From: Ichthyophonus hoferi
Lineage: Eukaryota > Opisthokonta > Ichthyosporea > Ichthyophonida > Ichthyophonidae
NCBI GenBank assembly: GCA_002751075.1
Contig: NAOQ01000045.1
Coordinates: 3,817-67,816 of the forward strand
Direction: 5' to 3'
DNA: 64,000 nt
In this document: in pieces, positions 52,487 to 64,000 of the stretch
Numbering within the stretch: position 1 is the first letter of the stretch
Layout of the letters: every line of letters starts with the position of its first letter
Translations under genes and position numbers: made by a program
The notes under the pieces: model-generated
Database searches by the model: none
What the model saw: the letters and a program-made list of their open reading frames with translations, nothing else
What the model was told of the DNA's origin: nothing

Positions 52487-55400
52487 AGAGAGAGAGAGAG
52501 AGAGAGATAGAAAGACCTACTGGGATAGAGATCGGTAGGCATGAGATTTCCATTAGAACGTGAGAAGCTAATGGTGTGAGGCAGGCGATTGGCCATGTGC
52601 ATAGTGTAATTAATAAAGCCTACAACGGCCATCTGCGCCGTGAAGTGCTTACGAAACAACCACACTCCCGTCGGGTTGTCATACAAGTTGTAAATGTACT
52701 GTGTGTGATATACACCCAATGGGTCCGGTTGGAAATGGTAATGCCAATGGGTTTTATGCTTTTTTAATGTTTCGTTTTATAATATAATATAATATCATAT
52801 TATGCAATGTAATGCAATACAATACAATACAATACAATACAATACAATACAATACAACAAAACACAACACAACACAACATAATACAATACAATACAATAC
52901 AATATAACACAATACAATACAATGCCATATCCTGCCACATCCTACTATAAGGAGTCCCTTATTACCACATACCTTAGTCAGGAGGTCTTTAGGGACAACA
53001 TTCTCGGTAATATAGCGGAACATCTCCAAGTTGAATTCTTTAAAGGTTTTTCCCGTCTGTATACACACAGTGTTGGTAATAGCCACCAAGCCGATACACA
53101 TACCTTCCCATAGACCAATTGCAACCACTAATAGCACTATATATATATATGTACAAATATAGTAAGAGGGAGCGAGAGAGAAAGAGCGAGGTCATATAGA
53201 GTAATATATATGTACTCTATAGGAAACAATAATAACTTCGATAGGATAATAATAGAACAGTACTATATATAGAAAGCCAATCTCAGCCTTTACATATTTT
53301 TATAAAAAAGTCATATAACCAATCAGTGCTTATGTACACGCCATATTCACCTTCATTCTTTCTTGCACACACAGCCTCTCATAGCAGAGCATAGCGGGAT
53401 AATCTACAGGTTTATTGGTCTGTGGGTCGACCAATCAGTATGTAGCAATGTATATAGGCCAACCAGCTCTCTCTCTATGTACGCCTGATCACACAACTCC
53501 CCGCCTATTGGTTGACTACTACTCCCTTCTCTTTACCATTGTTAGGAATTCAAATAAATCGTTTCTATTGGATAGATAAACATGCAAGTAGGGACCAATC
53601 CGGTCTCTCCTTATCATCCTCCCACTCCTACCTGTAGACAGTGGGCGGCAAACACATCCTCCAATGAGATCATAGAAGGGTCATCTTGCAGCAACCGGAC
53701 AGTATGTGATATGCCTACTAGAGCAGGGGTATAAAAGAATAACTGTCTGTGATTGGTAGAGGGAGGAGTAAGAAATAGAACAGGTGGTAGAGGGAGGGAG
53801 AGGGAGAGGGAAAAAGCAGATAGAACAACAATACTATCAAAGAAAGAAAGAGATATATATAGGTGAATAGGATGTGAGGTAATATGATGTGATATAACNN
53901 NNNNNNNNNNNNNNNNNNNNNNNNNNNNNNNNNNNNNNNNNNNNNNNNNNNNNNNNNNNNNNNNNNNNNNNNNNNNNNNNNNNNNNNNNNNNNNNNNNNN
54001 NNNNNNNNNNNNNNNNNNNNNNNNNNNNNNNNNNNNNNNNNNNNNNNNNNNNNNNNNNNNNNNNNNNNNNNNNNNNNNNNNNNNNNNNNNNNNNNNNNNN
54101 NNNNNNNNNNNNNNNNNNNNNNNNNNNNNNNNNNNNNNNNNNNNNNNNNNNNNNNNNNNNNNNNNNNNNNNNNNNNNNNNNNNNNNNNNNNNNNNNNNNN
54201 NNNNNNNNNNNNNNNNNNNNNNNNNNNNNNNNNNNNNNNNNNNNNNNNNNNNNNNNNNNNNNNNNNNNNNNNNNNNNNNNNNNNNNNNNNNNNNNNNNNN
54301 NNNNNNNNNNNNNNNNNNNNNNNNNNNNNNNNNNNNNNNNNNNNNNNNNNNNNNNNNNNNNNNNNNNNNNNNNNNNNNNNNNNNNNNNNNNNNNNNNNNN
54401 NNNNNNNNNNNNNNNNNNNNNNNNNNNNNNNNNNNNNNNNNNNNNNNNNNNNNNNNNNNNNNNNNNNNNNNNNNNNNNNNNNNNNNNNNNNNNNNNNNNN
54501 NNNNNNNNNNNNNNNNNNNNNNNNNNNNNNNNNNNNNNNNNNNNNNNNNNNNNNNNNNNNNNNNNNNNNNNNNNNNNNNNNNNNNNNNNNNNNNNNNNNN
54601 NNNNNNNNNNNNNNNNNNNNNNNNNNNNNNNATGGTATGGTATAGTATAGTACAGTATAGTATAGTAAGGTATGGTATGGTATGATCTGCACATACAGGT
54701 AGGCAGTATATATACCTCTTTCTTGTTTCCTTATGCTTATCTAGTAGATCATTGATCAAGCGGAATAGCTGGAATACCCTCTCCTCAGCCTTGTGATGGC
54801 GTTGTGGTGATGGCTGCACCAATAAGGGATATACTCTCCCATCGTTGCACCGCACGTACAGTCGCCTGATTGGTCAAGAAAGATGGTTTGTGTAAAAGTA
54901 TATTAGCATCAATCCATTGTAGACATCTATACCTATAAGTAGACCTATATCTATATATGGCTATTTTAGTCCACCAACCACCACCTACCTATATGCCGCA
55001 CTATGCTTGTGGACATTGTCTACCATAGGTTCGAACCTAACTATCTTCGGTACAAATCCGGCCCTAGCTTGTGACGTCAGATGCCCTCCAGGGAGGTCTA
55101 CGTCATTGCCACTGTACTCACTAAGATAGCGTGATAGCTTCTCCAAACGCTGCGTACGTGGCTCGGTGGCTAACTCATTGGTTAATCGTTGGTGCCAATC
55201 TCTGTGATGATTCGTGGGGAAGTTACAGTTATCAGAGGGAGTATAAATAGTGGAGATCCAGTAAAATGTATGGGATGGACAATATTATATGTAGACCAAT
55301 GACTATACCTTGTTATATCACACTCTATCCTATCGCGACACCATACATACACCCTATCCAACCATATGCCTGCCTGTAACTACCTTAGCTTGTCTATGAC

Positions 55401-58400
55401 GTAATTCAACCGGAAGCCTCCTACTGGTGGGTTACCAAAGTCATTCTCAAACTGAGGCTTAAGGCGTAACATGGTTGGATTCTTATCACTAAAGATAATG
55501 CCTTGCTGCAAAACTCTCTTGAGATGGCCCTGATTGGTCAGCCCACACGTTAGTCAGATGATTTACAAGAAATACTATTGCACTAGCCCTAGTATTTAAT
55601 TGCTCATTGGCCCCCACTAGCCATACGTTACCCTAGAGTCCCATTTCCACACTTTCCCTTTGGGGCTCATGCTTTATATTGATTGGATATACATCATTTA
55701 TAGGCCAGGGGTAAGGGTGGATTGAAAGACCAATCAAGTATTGGTAGAGAGCAGAGAGAACAATTAGGGCTAGGCAGTCAGGGTCATAGATCCCCGAAAG
55801 TGTTACGTCATAGGATGAAAATAAAGATATTCATTCGTGTTTGGTGTATAAACGGTTTCATGACGTAAAATAGCGTTTACTTATTGGCAAGACGACTTTG
55901 TTCCGATTATGCTAATTAAATTAATACCAATCACATATGACTACAACCCCTCACATGGTGTTGTTTTTTGACAGGGATATGGAGAAGACTTTTGATTAGG
56001 TAGGGAGGGCCAATAAGGCCTGAGAGTTAAAAAAGTCAGAAATACAGATAATAGTCAACAGAAATGAGAATAGACTTACCTCTACAGTGGGAGGCGCCTT
56101 CTTTTCAGTGACGTCAGGGCACTTAGGGTCTAGCGCATTGGCAAAGGACCGCTAGGGGAGAGAGTGATAAGAATTTATATAATATAGCATATACACAGGC
56201 ACCCACTAACACTAGTACTTATCTATATACATAGATACATAGATACATAGATACATATATATATACACATGCCCTAGAATAACACATCACACTCTCACCT
56301 ACCTGCATACACTCAGTCAACAACACCTGCATAGTCCTAAGCAGATCTTCTAGGGTATTAGGTCTAAACCTCATATTAAGATCGTCTATGAGATGTTCCA
56401 TCGAGGTGGCCAACATAGGATGGTGATGACGTACATAATCTACCTCCCCACCCCAACATTAGGTAACTATGGCAACGTCTGTACCCTATACTCCACTTAT
56501 TTCATCTCGTTATATCTCATAAGGTTTTCTATCACTATCTCTCTATCATTATATATCAATGATAACTGTAATAAGTTCCAACCAAATATAAGAAAGATGG
56601 CTGAATCGATAAGAGAGCCAATAAGAGAGCAACAATATCACTGCAAGTAGTATAATATAACATATAATATCATACCATATTTTACTATAGTACTACATCA
56701 TAAAATATCACACTATATCACATTATACCCTACTATATCTTACCATATCCTACCATATCCTACTCTACCTTAATACATATACACATACTATTCTATATGC
56801 TAGTACTCACCCATGGCCTTTTTAAAGTGTTCAAAGGTGACAGTAACTAAAGCACGCTGCGGATTCCTGACTGCACCAGGAGTGGCAGGAGAGGATATGG
56901 CTGCAGCTGTGAGGGAAGTATAAGTATATACATAGATTTGTGTAGGTACGTATACCTGCAGGCTTCAATCTACACCTTCATCACAGCATCATCTTCATCT
57001 CTTTCTACAACACACACTCATCATTGACCATTGTGCACCAATAGGAAGGGGCTTCAACTCACTTGCTGTAGCTTGATTGGTCCCTTGACCAGCCCCTTGT
57101 GTCTTATTGGCTATCCCAGGCTGTATACATGACAATGACACGGTGTTACCCTTCTCTCCTCCTATGATAAGGCACTGCATTATATCATGCGTATTATATA
57201 TACAGGGAGAGATATACAATACTATACTACCCTATACTATACTATACTATACTATACTATACTATACTATACTATACTATACTATACTATTCTATTCTAT
57301 ACTAAGCTATATTATACTATACTATAATGTACTCCACTACATATACTACTACAATATAGCGTAGTGTCCTAATGTTCGCTTATAAACCCGCCATCCAACC
57401 AACCAACATGCTATATTATAGTTATAATCAGACCTGGAAGAATAGCGGTCCAATCACATGCATATTAAAAATTCGCATAATTATATAAAAAGACACAAGC
57501 ACATGGTATAATAGACCAAATGCAACAAGTCAGCGAACAAAGTACAAGAAAAACAAACTAATGGAGTGGTATGATTGGACATTAAAAGAAAATAACGAAG
57601 TCAGTGAAGGCATTACCTTATGTAGCACATTGTCATATATAGCACATTAGCCTATATAGCACAATACTATACATACAGCATTGCTATATATAGTGCATTA
57701 CCATATATATATAGTGCATTATCATATATAGTACATTACCATATGTAGTACATTACCATATATAGTACATTACCATACATAGTACATTACCATACATAGT
57801 ACATTACCATATATAGTACATTACCATACATAGTACATTACCATATATAACACACAGCCCACACCACACATACAGCACACTACCTGGTAATACTGTAGCC
57901 TCAGATCCAAGAACATGGTGCGGACAGAGTAGTATAAAGCCTGGGGGTGGGCCTTGGCCAGGATGGAGAGGGTCTTCATGGTGTGTACGGCCTCAGGACG
58001 GTACATAGTGGTCTGTGATTGGCTGGTGGTCACTAGGGAGAATATCATAGAAGTATATATGTAGAATATATATATATATATAGAGGTTTACAACTAGTAT
58101 TAAGAATATAGTTATAGTGATGGTTGTAGTCCCTCTCTCACCACTGATTGCATTAAACAACTCTTATGCATCGGTCCGGATTTTATAATTCGTAATGGAT
58201 TTCAGCCAATTAAAAATACTACTAGCTTCTATTTGGATTGGAGACTGTAATGTATAGATGTTTAATACACACATACACGTATTCCTATATATATGTAACT
58301 ATACCTATACCTATACCTATACCTATAACTATGGCCAATCACTTTACTATGTAATTAATAGTTTTCTCTAACCTACCAGTAATTGAGGAATCCAAGGAAT

Positions 58401-61400
58401 CCAATAGTTAGCCGGAACCCCATCGCAATACTTCTCAAATGCCTGGGCTAGGGTTAGGCTGCCTGGTTGATCGTAACTTAAAAGCCAGATCGCCCTATAA
58501 TAATGGCCCATTCAAACCCAGGTGAGATGGTAGGAACATGATAGGTGGAGAATCACACACATTATATCTATGGTGTATATACATACACACGGCTAGTACT
58601 AATTAAAACATAAACATAGGCTGTATGCCCACATTCATATACATACATAATACACACATACATACATACATACCTAGCCAAAGAGTTCTTGGACTTAAGG
58701 AAAGTGTTTGCAGTTCTAGCGGCACCAAGGTGGCAATTTATAGCATTGACACCCCATAGAGGCTGCTTGTTTTCCATGAACACCTGGTAGTATAGTAGTA
58801 TGATAATATAGTAGTATTGTAGTATGATAGTATGATAATATAGTAGTATAGTAGTATGATAGTATAGTAGTATGATAATATAGTAGTATAGTAGTATAAT
58901 AGTATAGTAGTATAGTAGTATGATAGTATGATAGTATAGTAGTATAGTATAGTAGTATACCGTTAGTATATTAATATATCCCGGTGAGTAGGCTGGCCTA
59001 CTACTTGTACGTACTGATCTTACTCTCTCTTAGCATATCTATGGTCCAATCATCTCCTTCTCTTATAATCTTATAATACTTAATTATCACTATACATACA
59101 TACACCTTCGCACTAACAGTCATATTCTATGTCTCTTTCAGAGATGGACAAATCAGTGTAAGCATCAACGCCAACGCCAACGTCATTATAAACAAAAGGG
59201 AGCAAGTATATAAGTAAATGATAGCAATATTTAACAATAGCATTCGATTGGTCAAAAACACTCACCTGATCACAATAGCGACCCCACACCACCCACCCCC
59301 TGGAGAGGTTGTCAAAGATATGAAGGGCTGTAGAGAAGGCCTGATTGGCTTCATCTGGCATAGCCATGCGCTGAAGGAAGCAGCCTACACCAATCATATC
59401 CCCGTGTTAAACCTAAGTGTGAATATAGACTACTAGTATAGTAACGTTTAAACAACAGGTCCTATAGGGGCCAGCCATACCCAATCACTTGTAAGCTAGC
59501 CAATGACAAGTATATTAATCATGACTCTATCCAATCATATTCTTGGTAGCTATTGCCTAGTAGCAGAAAGATGTCAGTACAAATAGCATAAGCTAATGCA
59601 CAGTTTCTATGTTCTCAACACCAATCCCAGGCCAGCATCAGAGGGCTGCAAATCAAGCCGAATAACTGATGTAATCCATAGCAACCATACACCAATCACC
59701 CTTCCCTCCCCATAACAACCATAATGCAAGCCACCTCACCCTTGAGAGCAAAGAAGGCTGCCTTCTGATCCTTTTTAAAGTAACTAAGGTTGGTGGAGTT
59801 AATAATATCCAGTCCTTGCCTAAAGTCAGGGGTGAGCTGGTAGTAACACTTGGCTTGTTCAAACAGCTTTAGGAAGGCATCTGGAGGTGAGCAACATGTC
59901 AGGAAGATCAGGGGGAAAGTGGAAATGATACTCCCTCCCTCCCTCTCTAAGAAACACCAAGCAAGAAAGATGCGGCCTACCTTGGATCTCTATATTGGGT
60001 AGGGTATAGATTCGGTTCAGAGCACTCAGACAGACATCCATTAAACAATGTTTACGGGCCACGTGGGCAAATCTATTAATAGACCACGCAATTTCATGAT
60101 AACCTAGGTATGGCTGCATGGTGTGCGGCGTGGGCAGTGCTTGCCCTTGGCCCTGGGCTTGAGGCTGAGGCTATATAGTCATACCAAGGGGAGGGAGAGG
60201 GAAAGGGAGAAAGGGAGAGAGAGTGGAAAAGGGACGGAGAGTGGAAAATAATCAAGGATGTATGAAAAATATAAAGTCAGCCCTTCATACATTATATAAA
60301 ATATAGGAAAGCCAACAACAGAGAGAGTACAAGTGGTTCAGTAGCTAGGGAGCCACGGCTACATATTCACCTGCCAATAATAAGGAAGAGATATATAAAC
60401 ATACAGGCCGACTCAAAGCCATATATCTGGTAGGGTATGGTAGGGTATGATATGGTATGATATGTGAACACAAACCAAACCAACACATTTCCCACCAAGG
60501 TCTCTATAGACACATACCAGGACAGGAGCAAAGCAGTTATTGATGGTAGTAAACATGTTGTGGCGCCATGTTAGTAGCTCGTTCCATACACTAATCTCAT
60601 CCCTGGGTGTGAGAAGAAAGGATATATATATATATAATTATATAAACAGGAGGAGGGGAAAGGGACACAATGAGAGAGGAAGAGAAAGAGAGAGAGAGAG
60701 GGAGAGAGATAGAGTGAGAGACGGAAGAAAAGAAAAAATGGTGATATATAGAAAGCAAGACGGGGTGAATATGGAGGTTAATAATAGAAAGGCTAAGTCG
60801 CTACAAAGGTTTTTCCTACTACCCTCAATGACACAGTTAAAATGACATGGTCTAATCGTGTTGAGTTATTTTCTACTGTGAAGCAAAGAGTCAATAATAC
60901 AAGAATATTATAAATAAACACGAGCAGGAATGGAGCAATTTTTTTAAAACAAATTAAAGCTTGGTCTTGGTCCAATGTCATATCTCCTCCACTCTCTTTA
61001 AATGTATCATAATGCAATCAACTTTTAAAAATATATAAACTATAATCGGCCTAACCATTGGTTGGGAAGTCGATCTCTCCAGGTGTTTAGGATGATTTTT
61101 AGCTCGGTGGCACAGCTAGGGGCTCTTGGCACTCGAAGATATTGCATCATAGAGGCAGATTCCTGTAGTGTATGTGTGTGTATAGTATAGTGTAGTGTAG
61201 TGCAGTATAGTAGAGTATAGTAGAGTATAGTATATATAGTATAGTATAGTATTAGCTACAAAGGTCTCCAGCGAACTACTGTGAAAAAGAATAAACACAT
61301 GGCGCTGATTGTACATACATAGGTACATATATATAACTGTACTAATAGGAAGTTTAAAAATTTAATGCAAACATGAGCCAATCACGTACCGACACCTCTG

Positions 61401-64000
61401 CGAACTGTTGGAATAACTCCAATAAAGGAATGTGGGAGTTGGTTACTATAGGGGGAAGGGACCGCCATTCGTCCAGAGCTACAACAAAATTATAATTAGA
61501 GCAGATCATTGGGCATTACTTTGCCTATTACATTACACCAATCACATAGCCTATAGCTTGTATTTTCTCTTCCCTTTCTAATTATATTTTAATTATATTT
61601 TTATATTAATAGTTATATTTATTATCTCGCATTGGGTTGGCTAGTTTAAGTAATAGAATCCACATTACGTCGTGATATTTATGATATATACTATATACTA
61701 TCTATGTGCATATATACTATATACTTCTTTTTATATGTAGTCTCCAGATATAAGTAAATCGATCATCAATATAATCTGTGACTCTTACCCAATTGCATGC
61801 CTGTATCCACCTGTTTGGCGATGTCTTCAATGTTCAGCTCCTGGGGCTACGTAGAAGAGAGGGAAATTAGTGACCCCCACCCTTTGCTCTATAAACTCCC
61901 TCAGTATACTTACATGTACATTTCCAAGTATTATTGCTTACACTGGGTTAACATTATATACAATTACACAAAAAGACTCAAGGTAATAGACCCTTAGAAT
62001 AGGCTATATATAGAGAAAGGATAAAGAAAAAATAGGCATGGATAATCTAGTCATATTGTATTGTGTTGTGTTGTATTTTATTTTATTGTATTATAAACAT
62101 GAATGTAATATATATAAGATAAAAACAGAACAACCCAAGTATAATCAATAAACCAATGCACAATACTCACAGTAGTCATCATAATAGTAGTGTATAGCCT
62201 ATATAACCGTGTTTTGGCCGTTTCAGGCATGATAGCTTCACTCTGCTTCAGGGAATCAGACTCTATACTCCACTCCTAAGCCCAGCCACATAGGACATAG
62301 GAATATAGATGGTTAACAATGTGCATAGTGTCGTGTGTAGAAATAACCGTAGGTAGAATGCTGTACTATATAAATAGTGTCATGTGTAGAAATAGCTATA
62401 GGTAGGATGCGGCAGAGGTCACAATTGGATGGTGTAAAATCATGGGCTGCCAAATGATTAGACATTAAGAAGATAAGGGTAATATGATTGGTTGGTAATT
62501 ATGGTACACGTTATGTGGCCTATAGAGTTTCAGTATAAGATAGTCACTTACTCCCAGTTTCCATGCACAATCCATTAATAGGTTGACCTGTTTCTCAGCC
62601 TGGGCAAGCTGCAGGAGGTCGGCATGACGATCTAGATGCTGGGAGAGGGAGAGGTAAAGGGAGAGGAAGAGAGAGACGTGTCGTGAGTATAGTATAGGTC
62701 AAGTATACATAGATAAATACTGGGGTTATATGATCTAAATATAGGCCAGTGGTTAATATTATCACCGGGTATTGATTCGATTATATAGAAATTAATAACC
62801 ATCTCACAGCGTACGTAGTATTAAAATACCGCTAGAGTCAGAGATGATATCACACCAATTACTAAACCTCAATCACTACATACCAACCAATAAGCACCAA
62901 TTTTGCAATGCTAATTAGTAAATACCAACCAATAAAGACTGAGCATTAAACACTAAACTCATAAACCAATAAAGACTAAGCATTAAACGCTAAACGCTTA
63001 CCTTTGAGCACTCCACAAAACCATCTTCCCATACACGACATTCACCTCGATTGAAGACACCTGTAGGAACAGAGTACTACATTATTAGTATATATAGGCA
63101 TTACATTACCATATATAGATATTACATTACTATATATAGGTATTACATAATAATACACCATACACACCCGTCTTTCCCTGTTGCATAGTGTTGACATAGG
63201 CCACTAGGGCCCTGGACCAATGACCCATCTGCTGTAAGGACATAGCCAATCGGGTCCCCTCATTGCATGCCCGCCTATACCATAGGCCAAAGTAGAGATC
63301 TTGTTCTTGCAATCCTCGATAGAGATCACTTAGCCCAGCCATTACCTCCTGCACCCGTTCATATTCCAGTGTTAATTTACATCCTTTTCGATTATTGACT
63401 TTAATTGGTTGAACTTAACAATCTCATTTATAACCAATGGTGGTACATTATAAAGTTTTAAACTGATAACGTCATCGTCCACAATCTACACCATTGTAGC
63501 ATCCAGCCATACTAACATTCTTTGCTTCTGATATAAGCAATATTATTGCATAATTATCATTGTACTTATTGAGTATGTAGTCACATGGCCTTAGGTAAGC
63601 ATACATCACCAACAGACAGGAGAGTAAAGGACAGAAAGTCCAATTAAGTAGTCAGCTATGCATAAGAAAATAAAATAAAATAAAACCCAGATACATTTTT
63701 ATTGAAAGCATACTGCGAGGAAAATAAACTCAAACACGTACAACGCCCAGTCAATACAACATGACTGCTTATATATTATATTATATTATATTATATTGTA
63801 TGAGAGTATATAAGTCAAAACTGTGTCAGAAAAGACAGACATGAAAAATAGTAATATAAAAAAGTATTATATAATATAGTATAGTATAATATAATATAAT
63901 ATAGTATAATATAATATAGTATAATATAGTGTAGTATATAAAAAGAGAGATTGATTGGGCCTACTTGTTCGGACTCTAGCTCAGTGTCCAACTCAGGTAC
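50900..64000 (-). CDS. TRRAP: TRRAP/Tra1, C-terminal part (FAT, pseudokinase, FATC)
   Basis: Thirty exons join in frame to the last ~1,132 residues; the gene runs off the right edge. Exons: 63965-64000 (cut), 63168-63348, 63002-63060, 62552-62638, 62171-62275, 61789-61846, 61390-61478, 61056-61162, 60518-60602, 59981-60170, 59740-59880, 59266-59384, 58674-58783, 58377-58494, 57884-58012, 57063-57120, 56811-56906, 56303-56439, 56080-56151, 55384-55529, 54989-55201, 54716-54865, 53632-53746, 53351-53419, 52973-53056, 52521-52698, 52145-52227, 51867-51971, 51332-51490, 50900-51019. TRRAP is the activator-binding scaffold of SAGA and NuA4/TIP60 acetyltransferases. FAT-domain signatures include [41 protein letters not shown] and [13 protein letters not shown]; the kinase-like part has [10 protein letters not shown]...[39 protein letters not shown] and VPFRMTP; FATC ends DPTWHPWL. 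The DRHxxN and DFG catalytic motifs are absent, as in all TRRAP pseudokinases. Confidence 0.96.
52455..52508. repeat. (GA)n microsatellite
   Basis: About 25 GA units with one A-rich interruption, in a TRRAP intron beside the exon at 52521-52698. Confidence 0.95.
52811..52930. repeat. (AATAC)n/(AACAC)n pentanucleotide repeat
   Basis: Roughly twenty pentanucleotide units, mostly ACAAT/AATAC with a patch of AACAC, in a TRRAP intron. Confidence 0.95.
53899..54631. other. Assembly gap (Ns) inside a TRRAP intron
   Basis: 733 undetermined bases. The flanking exons (54716-54865 and 53632-53746) join in phase 2 and align without a missing segment (KETRKR then [11 protein letters not shown]), so the gap holds intron only. 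The right border is a TATGG/TATAG repeat, the likely cause of the break. Confidence 0.9.
57225..57335. repeat. (ACTAT)n pentanucleotide repeat
   Basis: About fifteen ACTAT units, decaying toward the right, in a TRRAP intron. Confidence 0.95.
57615..57855. repeat. 17-bp minisatellite in a TRRAP intron
   Basis: About twelve copies of ACCATATATAGTACATT and variants (TGTAG, ACATAG, GTGCATT) in tandem, ending just before the exon at 57884-58012. Related CATTACCATATATAG units recur at 63092-63146. Confidence 0.9.
58796..58965. repeat. AGTATAGTAGTATGATA tandem repeat
   Basis: Degenerate tandem repeat of AGTAT-based units of 9-21 bases in a TRRAP intron directly upstream of the exon at 58674-58783. 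Confidence 0.9.
61175..61255. repeat. AGTAT/GTGTA low-complexity repeat
   Basis: Imperfect pentanucleotide TAGTA repeats in the TRRAP intron between exons 61390-61478 and 61056-61162. Confidence 0.8.
63773..63945. repeat. ATATT/ATATAGT low-complexity repeats
   Basis: Two blocks of 5-mer repeats (TATAT and ATAGTATAAT types) in the TRRAP intron next to the right window edge. Confidence 0.8.

Noticed and set aside
53614-54855. Minus-strand frames of 285-413 codons
   Set aside because: They run through 733 Ns; real coding is limited to the two flanking TRRAP exons.
1-64000. CRISPR arrays, operons, tRNA or rRNA genes
   Set aside because: No spaced direct-repeat array, no polycistronic layout and no cloverleaf with A/B box could be found by eye.

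Overview
The window is nuclear DNA of an AT-rich, intron-rich eukaryote. Coding exons are GC-richer than the introns, almost all introns are GT-AG, and gene neighbours are unrelated housekeeping genes with no operons. Gene content (RBM24/38-type RRM protein, cyclase-associated protein, TOM5, nicastrin, dihydropyrimidine dehydrogenase, TRRAP/Tra1) fits a unicellular opisthokont or holozoan-like lineage. An amoebozoan or other protist cannot be excluded from sequence alone. All exon models below were assembled by eye from splice signals, reading phase and remembered family conservation; no search was run.

Layout. 0.5-3.9 kb (-): six-exon RRM protein with a Gln-rich tail. 6.2-10.7 kb (+): complete ten-exon cyclase-associated protein. 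11.9-12.75 kb (+): intronless secreted polysaccharide-lyase-14-like protein. 14.6-15.1 kb (+): two-exon TOM5 homologue of 49 residues. 16.1-26.8 kb (-): complete twenty-exon nicastrin, hidden among AT-rich introns full of microsatellites. 28.8-29.2 kb (-): intronless orphan. 29.6-32.1 kb: transposon graveyard, with a copy of an unnamed dispersed repeat, a short Ty3/gypsy-like pol remnant and a decayed Merlin-type (ISXO2-like) transposase. 32.1-37.7 kb: gene desert. 37.7-38.4 kb (+): intronless secreted, probably GPI-anchored protein with Lys-Pro-rich repeats. 38.4-41.5 kb: mostly non-coding, with a second copy of the dispersed repeat, a short open fragment and a perfect 20-bp hairpin. 41.5-48.9 kb (+): complete seventeen-exon dihydropyrimidine dehydrogenase. 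48.9-50.9 kb: spacer between convergent genes, with a third repeat copy and a fold-back structure. 50.9-64 kb (-): C-terminal ~1,130 residues of TRRAP/Tra1 in 30 exons, running off the right edge. An assembly gap (53899-54631) lies wholly inside one TRRAP intron.

The genes act separately: RNA binding, actin turnover, polysaccharide breakdown, mitochondrial import, gamma-secretase, pyrimidine catabolism, and SAGA/NuA4-type transcription co-activation. The most unusual global signal is a strong excess of CCAAT/ATTGG, especially CCAATCA/TGATTGG, in introns and spacers, often right beside splice sites. The best local novelties are the three-copy dispersed repeat, the fold-back at 49.8-50.1 kb, the 40.4 kb hairpin and the intronless lyase and repeat-protein genes.
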